Source: Pseudomonas sp. B21-056
Lineage (GTDB): Bacteria > Pseudomonadota > Gammaproteobacteria > Pseudomonadales > Pseudomonadaceae
Length of the DNA stretch: 64,000 bases
Assembly (NCBI RefSeq): GCF_026016325.1
Contig: NZ_CP087203.1
Coordinates: forward strand, 4,712,001-4,776,000
Direction: 5' to 3'
The position numbers were made by a program, and so were the translations under genes. Positions 26,627 to 34,461 of the stretch are shown one piece after another. Each line of letters begins with the position of its first letter. The first letter of the stretch is position 1. Below the pieces are notes generated by a model that made no database searches, was not told where the DNA came from, and saw only the letters and a program-made list of their open reading frames with translations.

Positions 26627-29600
26627 CTATTTAATTGGATACAGTGTGAATGGAATTTCAGTATCTCGATCAAACTTCATTTCTATTCGATCCATTTTAA
26701 CCAATTTTGGATCACTTGGATTTTTAGCATTTGGAATATAACCTTCTCCCGCGCCAGGAAAGTCCAACCGCAGGTATTTGCTTCCGCTTTTATCCGTCAT
26801 TAGTTCATGACCATTATTCTTTATTCTAATTGCTAATTCATAGGCTTTCAGCTGTAACTCCCAACTGTAGAATCTTGAACTTGGATTCCCTTTCCTATGC
26901 CAAGGGGTCTTGCCGGTAATGGGATCTGTACCGTCAATTGATCGTTGCTTCCATACCTGATCTGAAACTGCGGGGCTATGCTTACCAACCATATGCATGC
27001 GTTGTTCTCTATCTAAACGCCTGACCTCTTTTTCTGCCAGCTCTGCGGCAGTTGGCTTAGGCAGCCGCGGCTCCCCCTCATCCACCCCAACCTTGGCAGC
27101 CGGATCCTGCTCCCCAACCGCCGGCTTGCACCCCCCCTTCCCCGGGCAATCCACCAACCCCAACGGATCCACCCACCCCGTCGGGTTCAGGGTGTACCGA
27201 TACCCATTGAGCCCACCCGCCAACTTACTCGGGTCAGGCGTCAAATAGCGGCCCGTTTCCGGATTGTAGTAGCGGTGCCGGTTGTAGTGCAGGCCGCTTT
27301 CCGGGTCGAAGTACTGGCCCTGGAAGCGCAGCGGTTGGTCCAGTTGTTCGCCGCCGCCGTGCTGGATCTCGCGGACTTTGCCGTAGCCGTGGTAGCGCAC
27401 CGACCAGACGATCTGTCCGCCGTAGTGGGTCAGTTCCTGGGGCGTGCCCAGGTGGTCGAGGTGGTAGTAGAACGGGCAGGCGTTGAGGCCTTTGCCGTCG
27501 AGCAGTGCCAGTGGGCGGAAGGTGCCCGGTTCGTAGAGGTAGCTGCGGTGGTGCTGGCGGCTGCTTTCGGCGACGAGTTGGTCGCCTTGCCAGAAGAATT
27601 CGGTGGTCAGGCCGGCCACGGTCTTGCTGATGCGTCGGCCGAAGGCGTCGTAGCGGTAAGACGTTTCGCGTCCGTCCGCGGTGATGATGCCGATCAGGCG
27701 GTGTTGGCTGTCGTAGCGGTATTCGGTGACGAGGGCCTGGGCCTTGCCGCGGCGTTCGCGGATCAGGTTGCCGAAGGCGTCGTAGTCGTAGTGGCGGTCG
27801 CCCTCCATCCGCAGGCGATTGCCCTTGAGGTGGGTCGGGCCGGGGCGGTCCTGCATCAGCAGGTTGCCGGCCGGGTCGTGGGCGAAGTGTTCCGTCGGTT
27901 CGCCGTGGGAATGTGCGATCCGGGTCAGCCGGTCGAGTGGGTCGTACTGGTAATCGCGCCGACCTCGATGGCTGTCGGAAAGGGCCGCGAGATTGCCCTT
28001 GGGGCTGTAGGCATAATCGCGCCAGAACAGCGTTTGCTGGTTTTGCCGCACGGTGTGGGCCTTGAGCCGGCCCTGTTCGTCATGTTCGTACTGGCTGAGC
28101 AGCAGGCCCTGTTGACGCTGAAGTTCGCGGCCGCCACGCAGCTGGTGTTCGGTGAGGCGGGCGCCGTTGAGGTCGATGGCGGTCAGCGCGCCACCCGGGG
28201 CATGGTGGTAATCGACCTGGCTGTTGTCCGGCAGGCGCAGGTGATTGAGCCGCCCGCAGGCGTCGTAGCCATAGCGCAGGGTGCCCCAGCCCTGGTGCTC
28301 GGTGATCAGCCGGTCCTGGGCGTCGTATTCGAAGGCCAGCGGATGGTCAGTGCCGTCATCGACGTCCACCAGCCGGCCCAGCCCGTCGTAGCGGTACTGG
28401 ATCGTCTGGCCGTCGGGCAGGGTCTTGATCAGCAGGCGCCCGGTCGCGTCACGCTGGTAGGCGGTGACCAACTGGCTGCCGTCGGCACCGAACTCGATTT
28501 TTTCCAGCAGGTGCCCATTGGGGTCGTAGGCATAGGTGGTGCGTTGGCCGTCGAAGCCGACTTGCTGTCGGATCAGTCCGCCGGGGGTGTAGTCTAGCTG
28601 ATAGGTTTCGCCGGACTCGTTCTCGATCTCGGTCAGCAGCAGCCGTGCCGAGTCGTAGCGATAATTCAGCGTGCTGCCGTCGGGGTTGAGTCGGCGGCTG
28701 ACCAAGTGCAGGTCGTCGGCGTATTCGTAGCGGGTGATGCGGCCCTGTTCGTCGCGCTCGGCGGTGACCTTGCCGTAGGCGTTGTAGGTCCAGGTTCGGG
28801 TCGCGCCGCTGGGCAAGGTGGTCTGCAGCAGTCGGCCGACGGCGTCCCAGTGGTAGTGCGTCACCCCGCCGTGTTCGTCCTGGCGGGTCAGCAAGCGTCC
28901 CAGGGCGTCGTAGGTAAACACCCGCTGGCTGGCGTCGGGCAGGGTTTCTTCCGTCAGTTGGCCGAGCCGGTTCCAGGTGAACCGGTGTTCGCTGGCATCC
29001 GGGTAGTGGATCGCCAGCAACTGCCCGTGGGCGTCGTAGGCATAGCGGGTGCGCTGTTGATCCGGGTCGATGGCCTCGATCACCTCGCCGCGGTCGTTGC
29101 GCCGGTAGGTCCACACGGCTTTGCCGCGAGAACGGGCGTGCAGGAAACCGTTGCGGTATTCGTAGGACGTGGGCGCGTCTTCGGGCGGAATCAGCGCCAC
29201 CAGCCGTCCGACTTCGTCGTAGCGGTATTCGGTGACGGCACCCAGCGGGTCCTGTTCGGCAATCAGCCGGCCCTGTGCGTCGTAGGCCTTGAGGTGTTCG
29301 CCGCCGTCGGGTTCGACCTTGCGCACCAGCCGCGCCCGGTCATCGTGGACATACACCTCCTGGCTGCCATCGAGGTGCCGGACCGTGACGCTGCCGTCCT
29401 CGCCCCAGCTGTAGCGCGTGTCCATCTGCGCAAACGAGGCCCAGTGCCGCACGCAGCGGGCCGCCTGTCCGGTGCCCTGCCACTCCCAGAAGAAGCTCGC
29501 GCCGCCGGCCAGTTGCCGTTGGAGGATGACGTGGGCATCGTCGTAGTCGTAACGCTCGCTTTCCCCGGCGGCGTTGGTGGCCTCGATCAGCCGGGAGCGT

Positions 29601-31387
29601 GCGTCGTAGCGGTAGGTCGCCAGGGTCTGTTCGGTGCGCCAGGCTTCGTCCAGGGTCAGGGCCGGGTGAAAGCTCTGGTAGTCGAGGGCGATGAGGTGGT
29701 GCTGCTCGTAGCGCAGGCGCAGGGCACGCCCGGCACCGTTGTCCAGGCGGCTGATGTCGCCATGGATGTTGCGCTGGATCGTCAGGCGGTTGTCGTAGCG
29801 ATCGCTGAGGGCGGTCAGATAACCGTCGCGAAAGTGTAGGAAAGGTGCGTTTTCGCCGGGCTGGGCGATGATCAGTTCGTCCGGCTCGCTGCCCAGGTAG
29901 ATCGCCGCCCGGGCCAGGCTGTTGTGGATCGCCGGGCGCTGGGCGTTAGGCAGCGGAAAGGTGGTGCGGCGGTTTTCCTGGTCGATCCAGGTGACCTGCT
30001 CGCCCTCAAGCCGCAGGCGGTGCGCCAGGGCATGGCTCCAGCCACGCCCCAGGCCCACGTCCAGATCCGCCGCGCTGCTGCGGTACAGGCGGGTGAAGAC
30101 GAAGGGCAACCGGCCGTCGAGCGTGCCGTCCTCCAGGGTCAGCAGTTCTTCGCCGGTGACCATCGATACCGGGCAGCCATCGGTGCGGGTCAGGGCCACG
30201 CTGTCGGCGCTGTCGCCGTTGGGGTTTTTCGATTGGGCCGGGGCGGCGTCGTGGGCTTCGTCTTTTTTCAGCGTGGTATTGCGTTGCGCATCCCAGCGTA
30301 GCTGCATCCGGCCCTTCTTTATCCCGGCTGCGATACCCCGCGCCGCCACGGTCTTGTAGCGGTCGACGTAGTCCATGAAACCGTTGACGACGGCAAAGAT
30401 CGCGCTGACGAAACGCTGTACGGCATTCATCAGGCTCGCGCTGTGCTTGGCCAGACGCATCGCCAGGTAAGCGACGCCGGCCCCCGCGCCGGCGAAGGTC
30501 AGCACCACGCCGATCAGCAGGTCAAGCAGCAGTTGCACCACCACCGTCGAGAGCGCTTCAGAGGTTTCGCCGGCGATCTCGCTGGGCGGTAGCATCTCCA
30601 GCCAGAGACTGGCGGTGCGTACCAGCAGGCACAGCGCCGCTTCATCACTGGCCAGCAGTTGCAACTTAGCCATTACTTGTGGCGCGTCCTGCGCCAGCTT
30701 CATCAACTGATTGGCGCTGCTACCCAGGCGGTCAACAAACTGCCCGGGATCCTTGAGGATGTCCGAGAGCAGGTTGAGGCTGTCCCACACGCCTTCGATC
30801 GCCGCCCAACTGCCGGCGAGCAAGCCGTTGCCCACTGCGGCAGCCGAGGTCGCCAGGGATTGCTGCGCCCACCGCGGCTTGAAACCCTGCCACTCGCCGC
30901 GCAGCCAGTCTGTCAGCTTCGTGGTCAAGCCATCGTAGGAGGAAAACAGCTTATCGATCTGAGCGGGCGATACCTCGCTCTGGACATGAACCCGATAGAA
31001 CCTGCCCTCGTCACCCCTGAAGGTTCCCAGGCCCTGGGCATCCAGGGTGACCGGAGTGACCTCGCCGCTGTCCACCGCCACCACATCCACCACGATGTCG
31101 CCCAGCGGAATGTCGTACACCGACTCGAGCTTGCTCTCGATCGTCATCACCCCGCCTTGGGGGCACCGGACAACGGTGGAGAGAAAGTCATCGTCGCCCG
31201 TGCTGACGGCGGTGGTGCTGTCACCGAAGCGGATCAGCCGCTCCATGCCCATCAGCGAAGGCAGGTCGGCCGCCTGGCTGGCCCGCTCCGCCGCACGGCT
31301 GTACCAGCGCTCCAGTTGCTCGCGATAGAGAGAAAGGGTGTCTTTGAAACTGTCGAGCTCCTGCTCGATACGGTGCACCTGATCCAT
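26627..31387 (-). CDS. Rhs-family polymorphic toxin with variable C-terminal domain
   Basis: The 1586-residue protein has a short coiled N-terminus, a hydrophobic stretch near residues 285-320 (LLLDLLIGVVLTFAGAGAGVAYLA), and a long YD-repeat shell (about 420-1400). The core ends in the conserved RYYNPETGRYLTPDP...NPTGWVDPLGL motif. The last 175 residues are the variable toxin tip, with KHSPAVSDQVWKQR and RLDFPGAGEGYI segments; I do not recognise its activity. The tip is AT-rich while the shell is GC-rich, as in tip exchange. There is no N-terminal PAAR motif and no EagR-like or VgrG gene nearby, so the delivery route is unclear. The ATG at 31387 is the first possible ATG, but no good ribosome binding site precedes it. 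Confidence 0.85.
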   Translation of the reverse strand: MDQVHRIEQELDSFKDTLSLYREQLERWYSRAAERASQAADLPSLMGMERLIRFGDSTTAVSTGDDDFLSTVVRCPQGGVMTIESKLESVYDIPLGDIVVDVVAVDSGEVTPVTLDAQGLGTFRGDEGRFYRVHVQSEVSPAQIDKLFSSYDGLTTKLTDWLRGEWQGFKPRWAQQSLATSAAAVGNGLLAGSWAAIEGVWDSLNLLSDILKDPGQFVDRLGSSANQLMKLAQDAPQVMAKLQLLASDEAALCLLVRTASLWLEMLPPSEIAGETSEALSTVVVQLLLDLLIGVVLTFAGAGAGVAYLAMRLAKHSASLMNAVQRFVSAIFAVVNGFMDYVDRYKTVAARGIAAGIKKGRMQLRWDAQRNTTLKKDEAHDAAPAQSKNPNGDSADSVALTRTDGCPVSMVTGEELLTLEDGTLDGRLPFVFTRLYRSSAADLDVGLGRGWSHALAHRLRLEGEQVTWIDQENRRTTFPLPNAQRPAIHNSLARAAIYLGSEPDELIIAQPGENAPFLHFRDGYLTALSDRYDNRLTIQRNIHGDISRLDNGAGRALRLRYEQHHLIALDYQSFHPALTLDEAWRTEQTLATYRYDARSRLIEATNAAGESERYDYDDAHVILQRQLAGGASFFWEWQGTGQAARCVRHWASFAQMDTRYSWGEDGSVTVRHLDGSQEVYVHDDRARLVRKVEPDGGEHLKAYDAQGRLIAEQDPLGAVTEYRYDEVGRLVALIPPEDAPTSYEYRNGFLHARSRGKAVWTYRRNDRGEVIEAIDPDQQRTRYAYDAHGQLLAIHYPDASEHRFTWNRLGQLTEETLPDASQRVFTYDALGRLLTRQDEHGGVTHYHWDAVGRLLQTTLPSGATRTWTYNAYGKVTAERDEQGRITRYEYADDLHLVSRRLNPDGSTLNYRYDSARLLLTEIENESGETYQLDYTPGGLIRQQVGFDGQRTTYAYDPNGHLLEKIEFGADGSQLVTAYQRDATGRLLIKTLPDGQTIQYRYDGLGRLVDVDDGTDHPLAFEYDAQDRLITEHQGWGTLRYGYDACGRLNHLRLPDNSQVDYHHAPGGALTAIDLNGARLTEHQLRGGRELQRQQGLLLSQYEHDEQGRLKAHTVRQNQQTLFWRDYAYSPKGNLAALSDSHRGRRDYQYDPLDRLTRIAHSHGEPTEHFAHDPAGNLLMQDRPGPTHLKGNRLRMEGDRHYDYDAFGNLIRERRGKAQALVTEYRYDSQHRLIGIITADGRETSYRYDAFGRRISKTVAGLTTEFFWQGDQLVAESSRQHHRSYLYEPGTFRPLALLDGKGLNACPFYYHLDHLGTPQELTHYGGQIVWSVRYHGYGKVREIQHGGGEQLDQPLRFQGQYFDPESGLHYNRHRYYNPETGRYLTPDPSKLAGGLNGYRYTLNPTGWVDPLGLVDCPGKGGCKPAVGEQDPAAKVGVDEGEPRLPKPTAAELAEKEVRRLDREQRMHMVGKHSPAVSDQVWKQRSIDGTDPITGKTPWHRKGNPSSRFYSWELQLKAYELAIRIKNNGHELMTDKSGSKYLRLDFPGAGEGYIPNAKNPSDPKLVKMDRIEMKFDRDTEIPFTLYPIK

Positions 31388-31796
31388 CAAGACATGACGC
31401 GATCAAGGGCCAGCAGGGAAAACCGGTCGGACATGGGCAAACGTCTCGCAGCACTCAGGAAGCGCGAGACTTTGCCGGGGATGGCAGAGGAAATAAGTCA
31501 GGTAAAGATGCAGTGGGTGTAGGGCGATTCGCTAAATGCGAAAAAACATCACCGCCCTTGGGGTAAATAGGGTCCTTACTGCGCAAAAAGGCAGCCGTCG
31601 ACTATTGCTCAGAGCATGCATCAGGTACTGAAGCGCTCGAGATTTGCAGCCACGCATACCCCACTGAGCCCAGACAAAAAATCTTCATTTTCAACTTGGC
31701 CGCCCACTTTTTCTTGACCGGCCCAGGAAAATCTTAAGAACGCCCGGTTTTCCCGATTTTTCTTTAACCGGTCCGCGCCGGGATCCGTCAGAACAA
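31388..31796. other. Non-coding stretch upstream of the Rhs gene
   Basis: No convincing gene is visible on either strand. Two imperfect copies of a TTTTTCTT-R-ACCGGYCC motif lie near 31709 and 31758, and local AT content is higher than in the flanks. No terminator or clear promoter was identified. Confidence 0.4.
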
Positions 31797-32168
31797 TCAA
31801 GCCTCTGCCGACTCCGGATACTCATACTCGAATACCCGGACCACTTCCGACGCATGCCAGGATGCAGCCGCCACGCCATCGGAAGGGCCGGAAAAGCGCC
31901 CCAGGCGTTCCACGCACTCGAAGAAACCGGTGCGTGGCAACCGGCTGGCGCCCTGGCTGATGACCAGGGAACTGCGCAGCGGCTGCTCAGCCCGGGCGTC
32001 CAGCGCCGCCAGATGTTCAAGGGCGGCGGTCAGGGTCTGCATGGCCGGGCTGGGCAACTGCAAGCGCTCCAGCAAAGCACGGTACGTCAACAAATGGCGC
32101 TGGCGGCGCGCCTGGTCCAACTCACCCAACAACCCATCCCAATGCTGCCGACTGATGCGTACACTCAC
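31797..32168 (-). CDS. Conserved small protein coupled to an HTH regulator
   Basis: The 123-residue product begins with GTG (VSVRISRQHWDGLL), overlapping the stop of the upstream HTH gene. It is mostly helical, with LLTYRALLERLQLPSPAMQTLTAALEHLA followed by SLVISQGASRLPRTGFFECVERLGR and an acidic end. I recognise similar stand-alone proteins in other proteobacteria but know no function. Overlap with a DNA-binding gene raises the possibility of a toxin-antitoxin-like or regulator-partner pair, with no direct evidence. It has no signal peptide. Confidence 0.6.
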   Translation of the reverse strand: MSVRISRQHWDGLLGELDQARRQRHLLTYRALLERLQLPSPAMQTLTAALEHLAALDARAEQPLRSSLVISQGASRLPRTGFFECVERLGRFSGPSDGVAAASWHASEVVRVFEYEYPESAEA

Positions 32169-32506
32169 GATTCTTCCCTCCAACCCGGCACCGTCAATTC
32201 CCAGGCCAGACTGCGCCGAATCGCGGCATCGGGCTGACGCTCGCCGCTTTCGATCAAGGCCAGATAAGACGGGCTGATACCTACCGTGCGGGCCAGCGCC
32301 TCGATGGCGATGCCCTTCCCTTCGCGCAAACTGCGTAATTGATCCAGGCCAGGAAGAATCTGGTCCGGTGCCGCCGCGTGCTGGACCGTAGCCTCTTGCG
32401 GCGGTGCTTGATGGATGCCTGCTGCCTTCAACAACGACTGGTACTGCTCCCACGGCAAAACCGCGTATTCGGGCTCTCCGTCGCGTGTGATTATCTGAAT
32501 ATCCAT
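32165..32506 (-). CDS. XRE-type helix-turn-helix protein with an antitoxin-like N-terminus
   Basis: The 113-residue product has an N-terminal stretch (QIITRDGEPEYAVLPWEQYQSLL) that resembles the dimerisation end of Phd/YefM-type antitoxins. A XRE HTH follows (LREGKGIAIEALARTVGISPSYLALIESGERQP, about residues 66-98). The ATG at 32506 follows GGGGTAGAG; an ATG further upstream would add eight residues. The downstream gene overlaps its stop codon. A DNA-binding protein that controls this two-gene cassette is the simplest reading. Confidence 0.7.
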   Translation of the reverse strand: MDIQIITRDGEPEYAVLPWEQYQSLLKAAGIHQAPPQEATVQHAAAPDQILPGLDQLRSLREGKGIAIEALARTVGISPSYLALIESGERQPDAAIRRSLAWELTVPGWREES

Positions 32507-32619
32507 CTCTACCCCGTAGGACAACGACACTTAGCGAGTCAGCCTTTTCCTTGGAAGTGTAATCCTAAATGGCGGCTAAGGTCGCGGGGTGATGGTCGTC
32601 CTAAGGGAAACGAACAGAA

Positions 32620-33075
32620 TCAGGGCTTTTTCTGTTCCTGGAGCTGGAGTTGTTGCGGGGTATCAGGAAGTCTTTCGACTCGGGCGAGCTTGTCGGGGGA
32701 TTGCGCATCACGCCAGGCGCGGAAGGCACTGAGCTCGTCATCGAGGGTTTTCATGATCCATGCCAGCACGGCGATATCGTCGATCATGCCAAACACCGGC
32801 AGCAGATCCGGAATCGCATCCAGGGGGCTGAGGAAATACATGAGCCCCGCCACCACCGATAGCAGCGACTTGGCACTGACCGCCCGGTATTCGCCGCGCC
32901 AGTAGGCCAGGCACAGCGCCTGCAATAAACGCAGATCGTCCTTGAGCCTGCCCAGCCGTCCGCCCTCCCGGGCCCCTTTGCGGGCGACGGCAAACAACAG
33001 CGTCGGCAATCGGCCACGGGCCAGCAGCCGTCCCGCCAAAGGCAGGAATCGTGCAAAATTCCACGGTGCCTTCAT
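32620..33075 (-). CDS. YkvA-family (DUF1232) small membrane protein
   Basis: The 151-residue protein contains the DUF1232 signature, a hydrophobic hairpin with YFLSPLDAIPDLLPVFGMIDDIAVLAWIM (about residues 79-107). The N-terminal part is basic and the C-terminal tail is Gln/Leu-rich. Members are widespread; no function is established. About 20 bases upstream of its start lies a pair of inverted DnaA boxes, which may affect its expression. Confidence 0.8.
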   Translation of the reverse strand: MKAPWNFARFLPLAGRLLARGRLPTLLFAVARKGAREGGRLGRLKDDLRLLQALCLAYWRGEYRAVSAKSLLSVVAGLMYFLSPLDAIPDLLPVFGMIDDIAVLAWIMKTLDDELSAFRAWRDAQSPDKLARVERLPDTPQQLQLQEQKKP

Positions 33076-33095
33076 TTTTTCTTCCTACTGAAATG

Positions 33096-33226
33096 TTATC
33101 CACACAAATTGTGGATAACCTTGTGAACAGAGCTGCATTTCACCGCTGAAGCCCCCGTTTCATAAGGGCCCGGCTCAGATCGGGCGTTTTTTACTCACAT
33201 AAAAAAACCCAATATTTCATTGACTT
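33096..33226. other. Composite intergenic element A: inverted DnaA boxes plus T-tract, A-tract and TTTCATTGACTT
   Basis: TTATCCACA (33096-33104), a five-base spacer and TGTGGATAA (33110-33118) form two perfect inverted DnaA boxes. After four bases comes GTGAACA (33123-33129). A T6 tract at 33187-33192, an A7 tract at 33201-33207 and TTTCATTGACTT at 33215-33226 follow. The same order and spacing recur at 58118-58249. The element lies between the YkvA gene and the FKBP gene; the remaining bases up to 33368 hold only a GC-rich hairpin (ACAACGCC...GGCGTTGT, about 33330-33352). Confidence 0.6.
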
Positions 33227-33368
33227 GACAGGCTGACTGGGTCTAGCGCAGCGCCTGTATTGCCTATGACTGCCGTCCGCGATGTGCGTTCGGTTTTTTC
33301 GGATTTTCCACAGCCCGGATGCAACAACGCCCCGCATAAGCGAGGCGTTGTCGTTATAGCAGACGCAA

Positions 33369-34082
33369 TTACTTGGCTGCGTCTTCTTTTGCCGGATCCT
33401 TGATTGCCAGCAGTTCCAGGTCGAAGACCAGAACCGAGTTGGCAGGGATCGCAGGGCTCGGGCTCTGGGCACCGTAGGCCAGGTCGCTCGGGATGTACAG
33501 CTTGTACTTCTCGCCGACATGCATCAGTTGCAGACCTTCGACCCAACCCGGGATCACACCGCTGACCGGCAGGTCGATCGGGCTGCCACGCTCCACGGAG
33601 CTGTCGAACACGGTGCCGTTGGTCAGCTTGCCGGTGTAGTGGACAGTCACGACGTCGGTCGGTTTGGGCTGTGGACCGTCAGCTTTCTTGACCACTTCGT
33701 ACTGCAAGCCGGAGGCGGTGGTGGTCACGCCAGCCTTCTTGCCGTTTTCCTCGAGGAATTTCTTGCCGGCGGCCGCCGACTCTTCACTCATCTTGGCCAT
33801 GCGCTCTTCGGCACGCTTTTGCAGTGCGGCAAAGGCTTCGACCAGTTCTTCGTCTTTCAGCTTCTGTTCTTTCTTGCCGACGGCATCTTCGATGCCCTGG
33901 GCGACCGCTTTGGAGTCCAGGTCGTCCATACCTTCCTGAGCCAGGCTTTTGCCCATGTTCAGGCCGATACCGTAGGAAGCTTTCTGCGCCGGGGTTTTCA
34001 GCTCAACGCTGGTCTGCGAGTCGCAACCTGCGAGTACCAGGCCAACCAGGGCAACCGCCGCCGCCAACCGATGCTGTTTCAT
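33369..34082 (-). CDS. FKBP-type peptidyl-prolyl isomerase, lipoprotein
   Basis: The 237-residue protein has a lipobox signal (LVLAGC, Cys20), an N-terminal helical dimerisation domain (about 30-115) and a C-terminal FKBP domain with VTVHYTGKLTNGTVFDSS, VIPGWVEGLQLM and IPSDLAYG. This is the FkpA/Mip-like layout; such proteins catalyse proline isomerisation and act as chaperones at the periplasmic face. A Lys-rich segment near residue 65 is typical. Just upstream lies unrelated non-coding sequence with a REP pair. Confidence 0.9.
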   Translation of the reverse strand: MKQHRLAAAVALVGLVLAGCDSQTSVELKTPAQKASYGIGLNMGKSLAQEGMDDLDSKAVAQGIEDAVGKKEQKLKDEELVEAFAALQKRAEERMAKMSEESAAAGKKFLEENGKKAGVTTTASGLQYEVVKKADGPQPKPTDVVTVHYTGKLTNGTVFDSSVERGSPIDLPVSGVIPGWVEGLQLMHVGEKYKLYIPSDLAYGAQSPSPAIPANSVLVFDLELLAIKDPAKEDAAK

Positions 34083-34278
34083 GCTATTTCCTTGTTCATG
34101 CGCCTAAAGGGCAATCGAGTAAAGCCGCGAGCTTATCAGGCCGCCACGACCAATGGCTACCGGCATGTGAGCCGAAAACCGGTGATAAGTTCAGGTGCCA
34201 CAAACGCTTTTCATGGTTGCAGGATGAAGCTTCTGTCATCTGTTACGTACAGGGACATAGCGGCCGCACCAAAACCAT

Positions 34279-34367
34279 TGTGGGAGCGAGCCTGCTCGCG
34301 AAGGCGGTGTTTCAGTCAAAACGAATGTGACTGACAGACCGCCTTCGCGAGCAGGCTCGCTCCCACA
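34279..34367. repeat. REP inverted pair (GTGGGAGC family, CGAAGGCGGT variant)
   Basis: An inverted pair with the stem GTGGGAGCGAGCCTGCTCGCGA followed by AGGCGGT lies between the divergent FKBP and cytochrome genes. Confidence 0.9.
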
Positions 34368-34461
34368 ATGGTTCAGTTCATTGCAGGCGGAAAATAATGG
34401 CCACTTGCCGGCCACGCAGCACTGAGGCATAAGGGCGTATCAAAAAAACAAGGATGTGACC

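Noticed and set aside
33170..33193. Hairpin GCCCG...CGGGC followed by TTTTTT as a terminator
   Set aside because: The T-tract is a fixed part of the composite element, and copy B has the tract without this hairpin; termination remains possible but is not supported.
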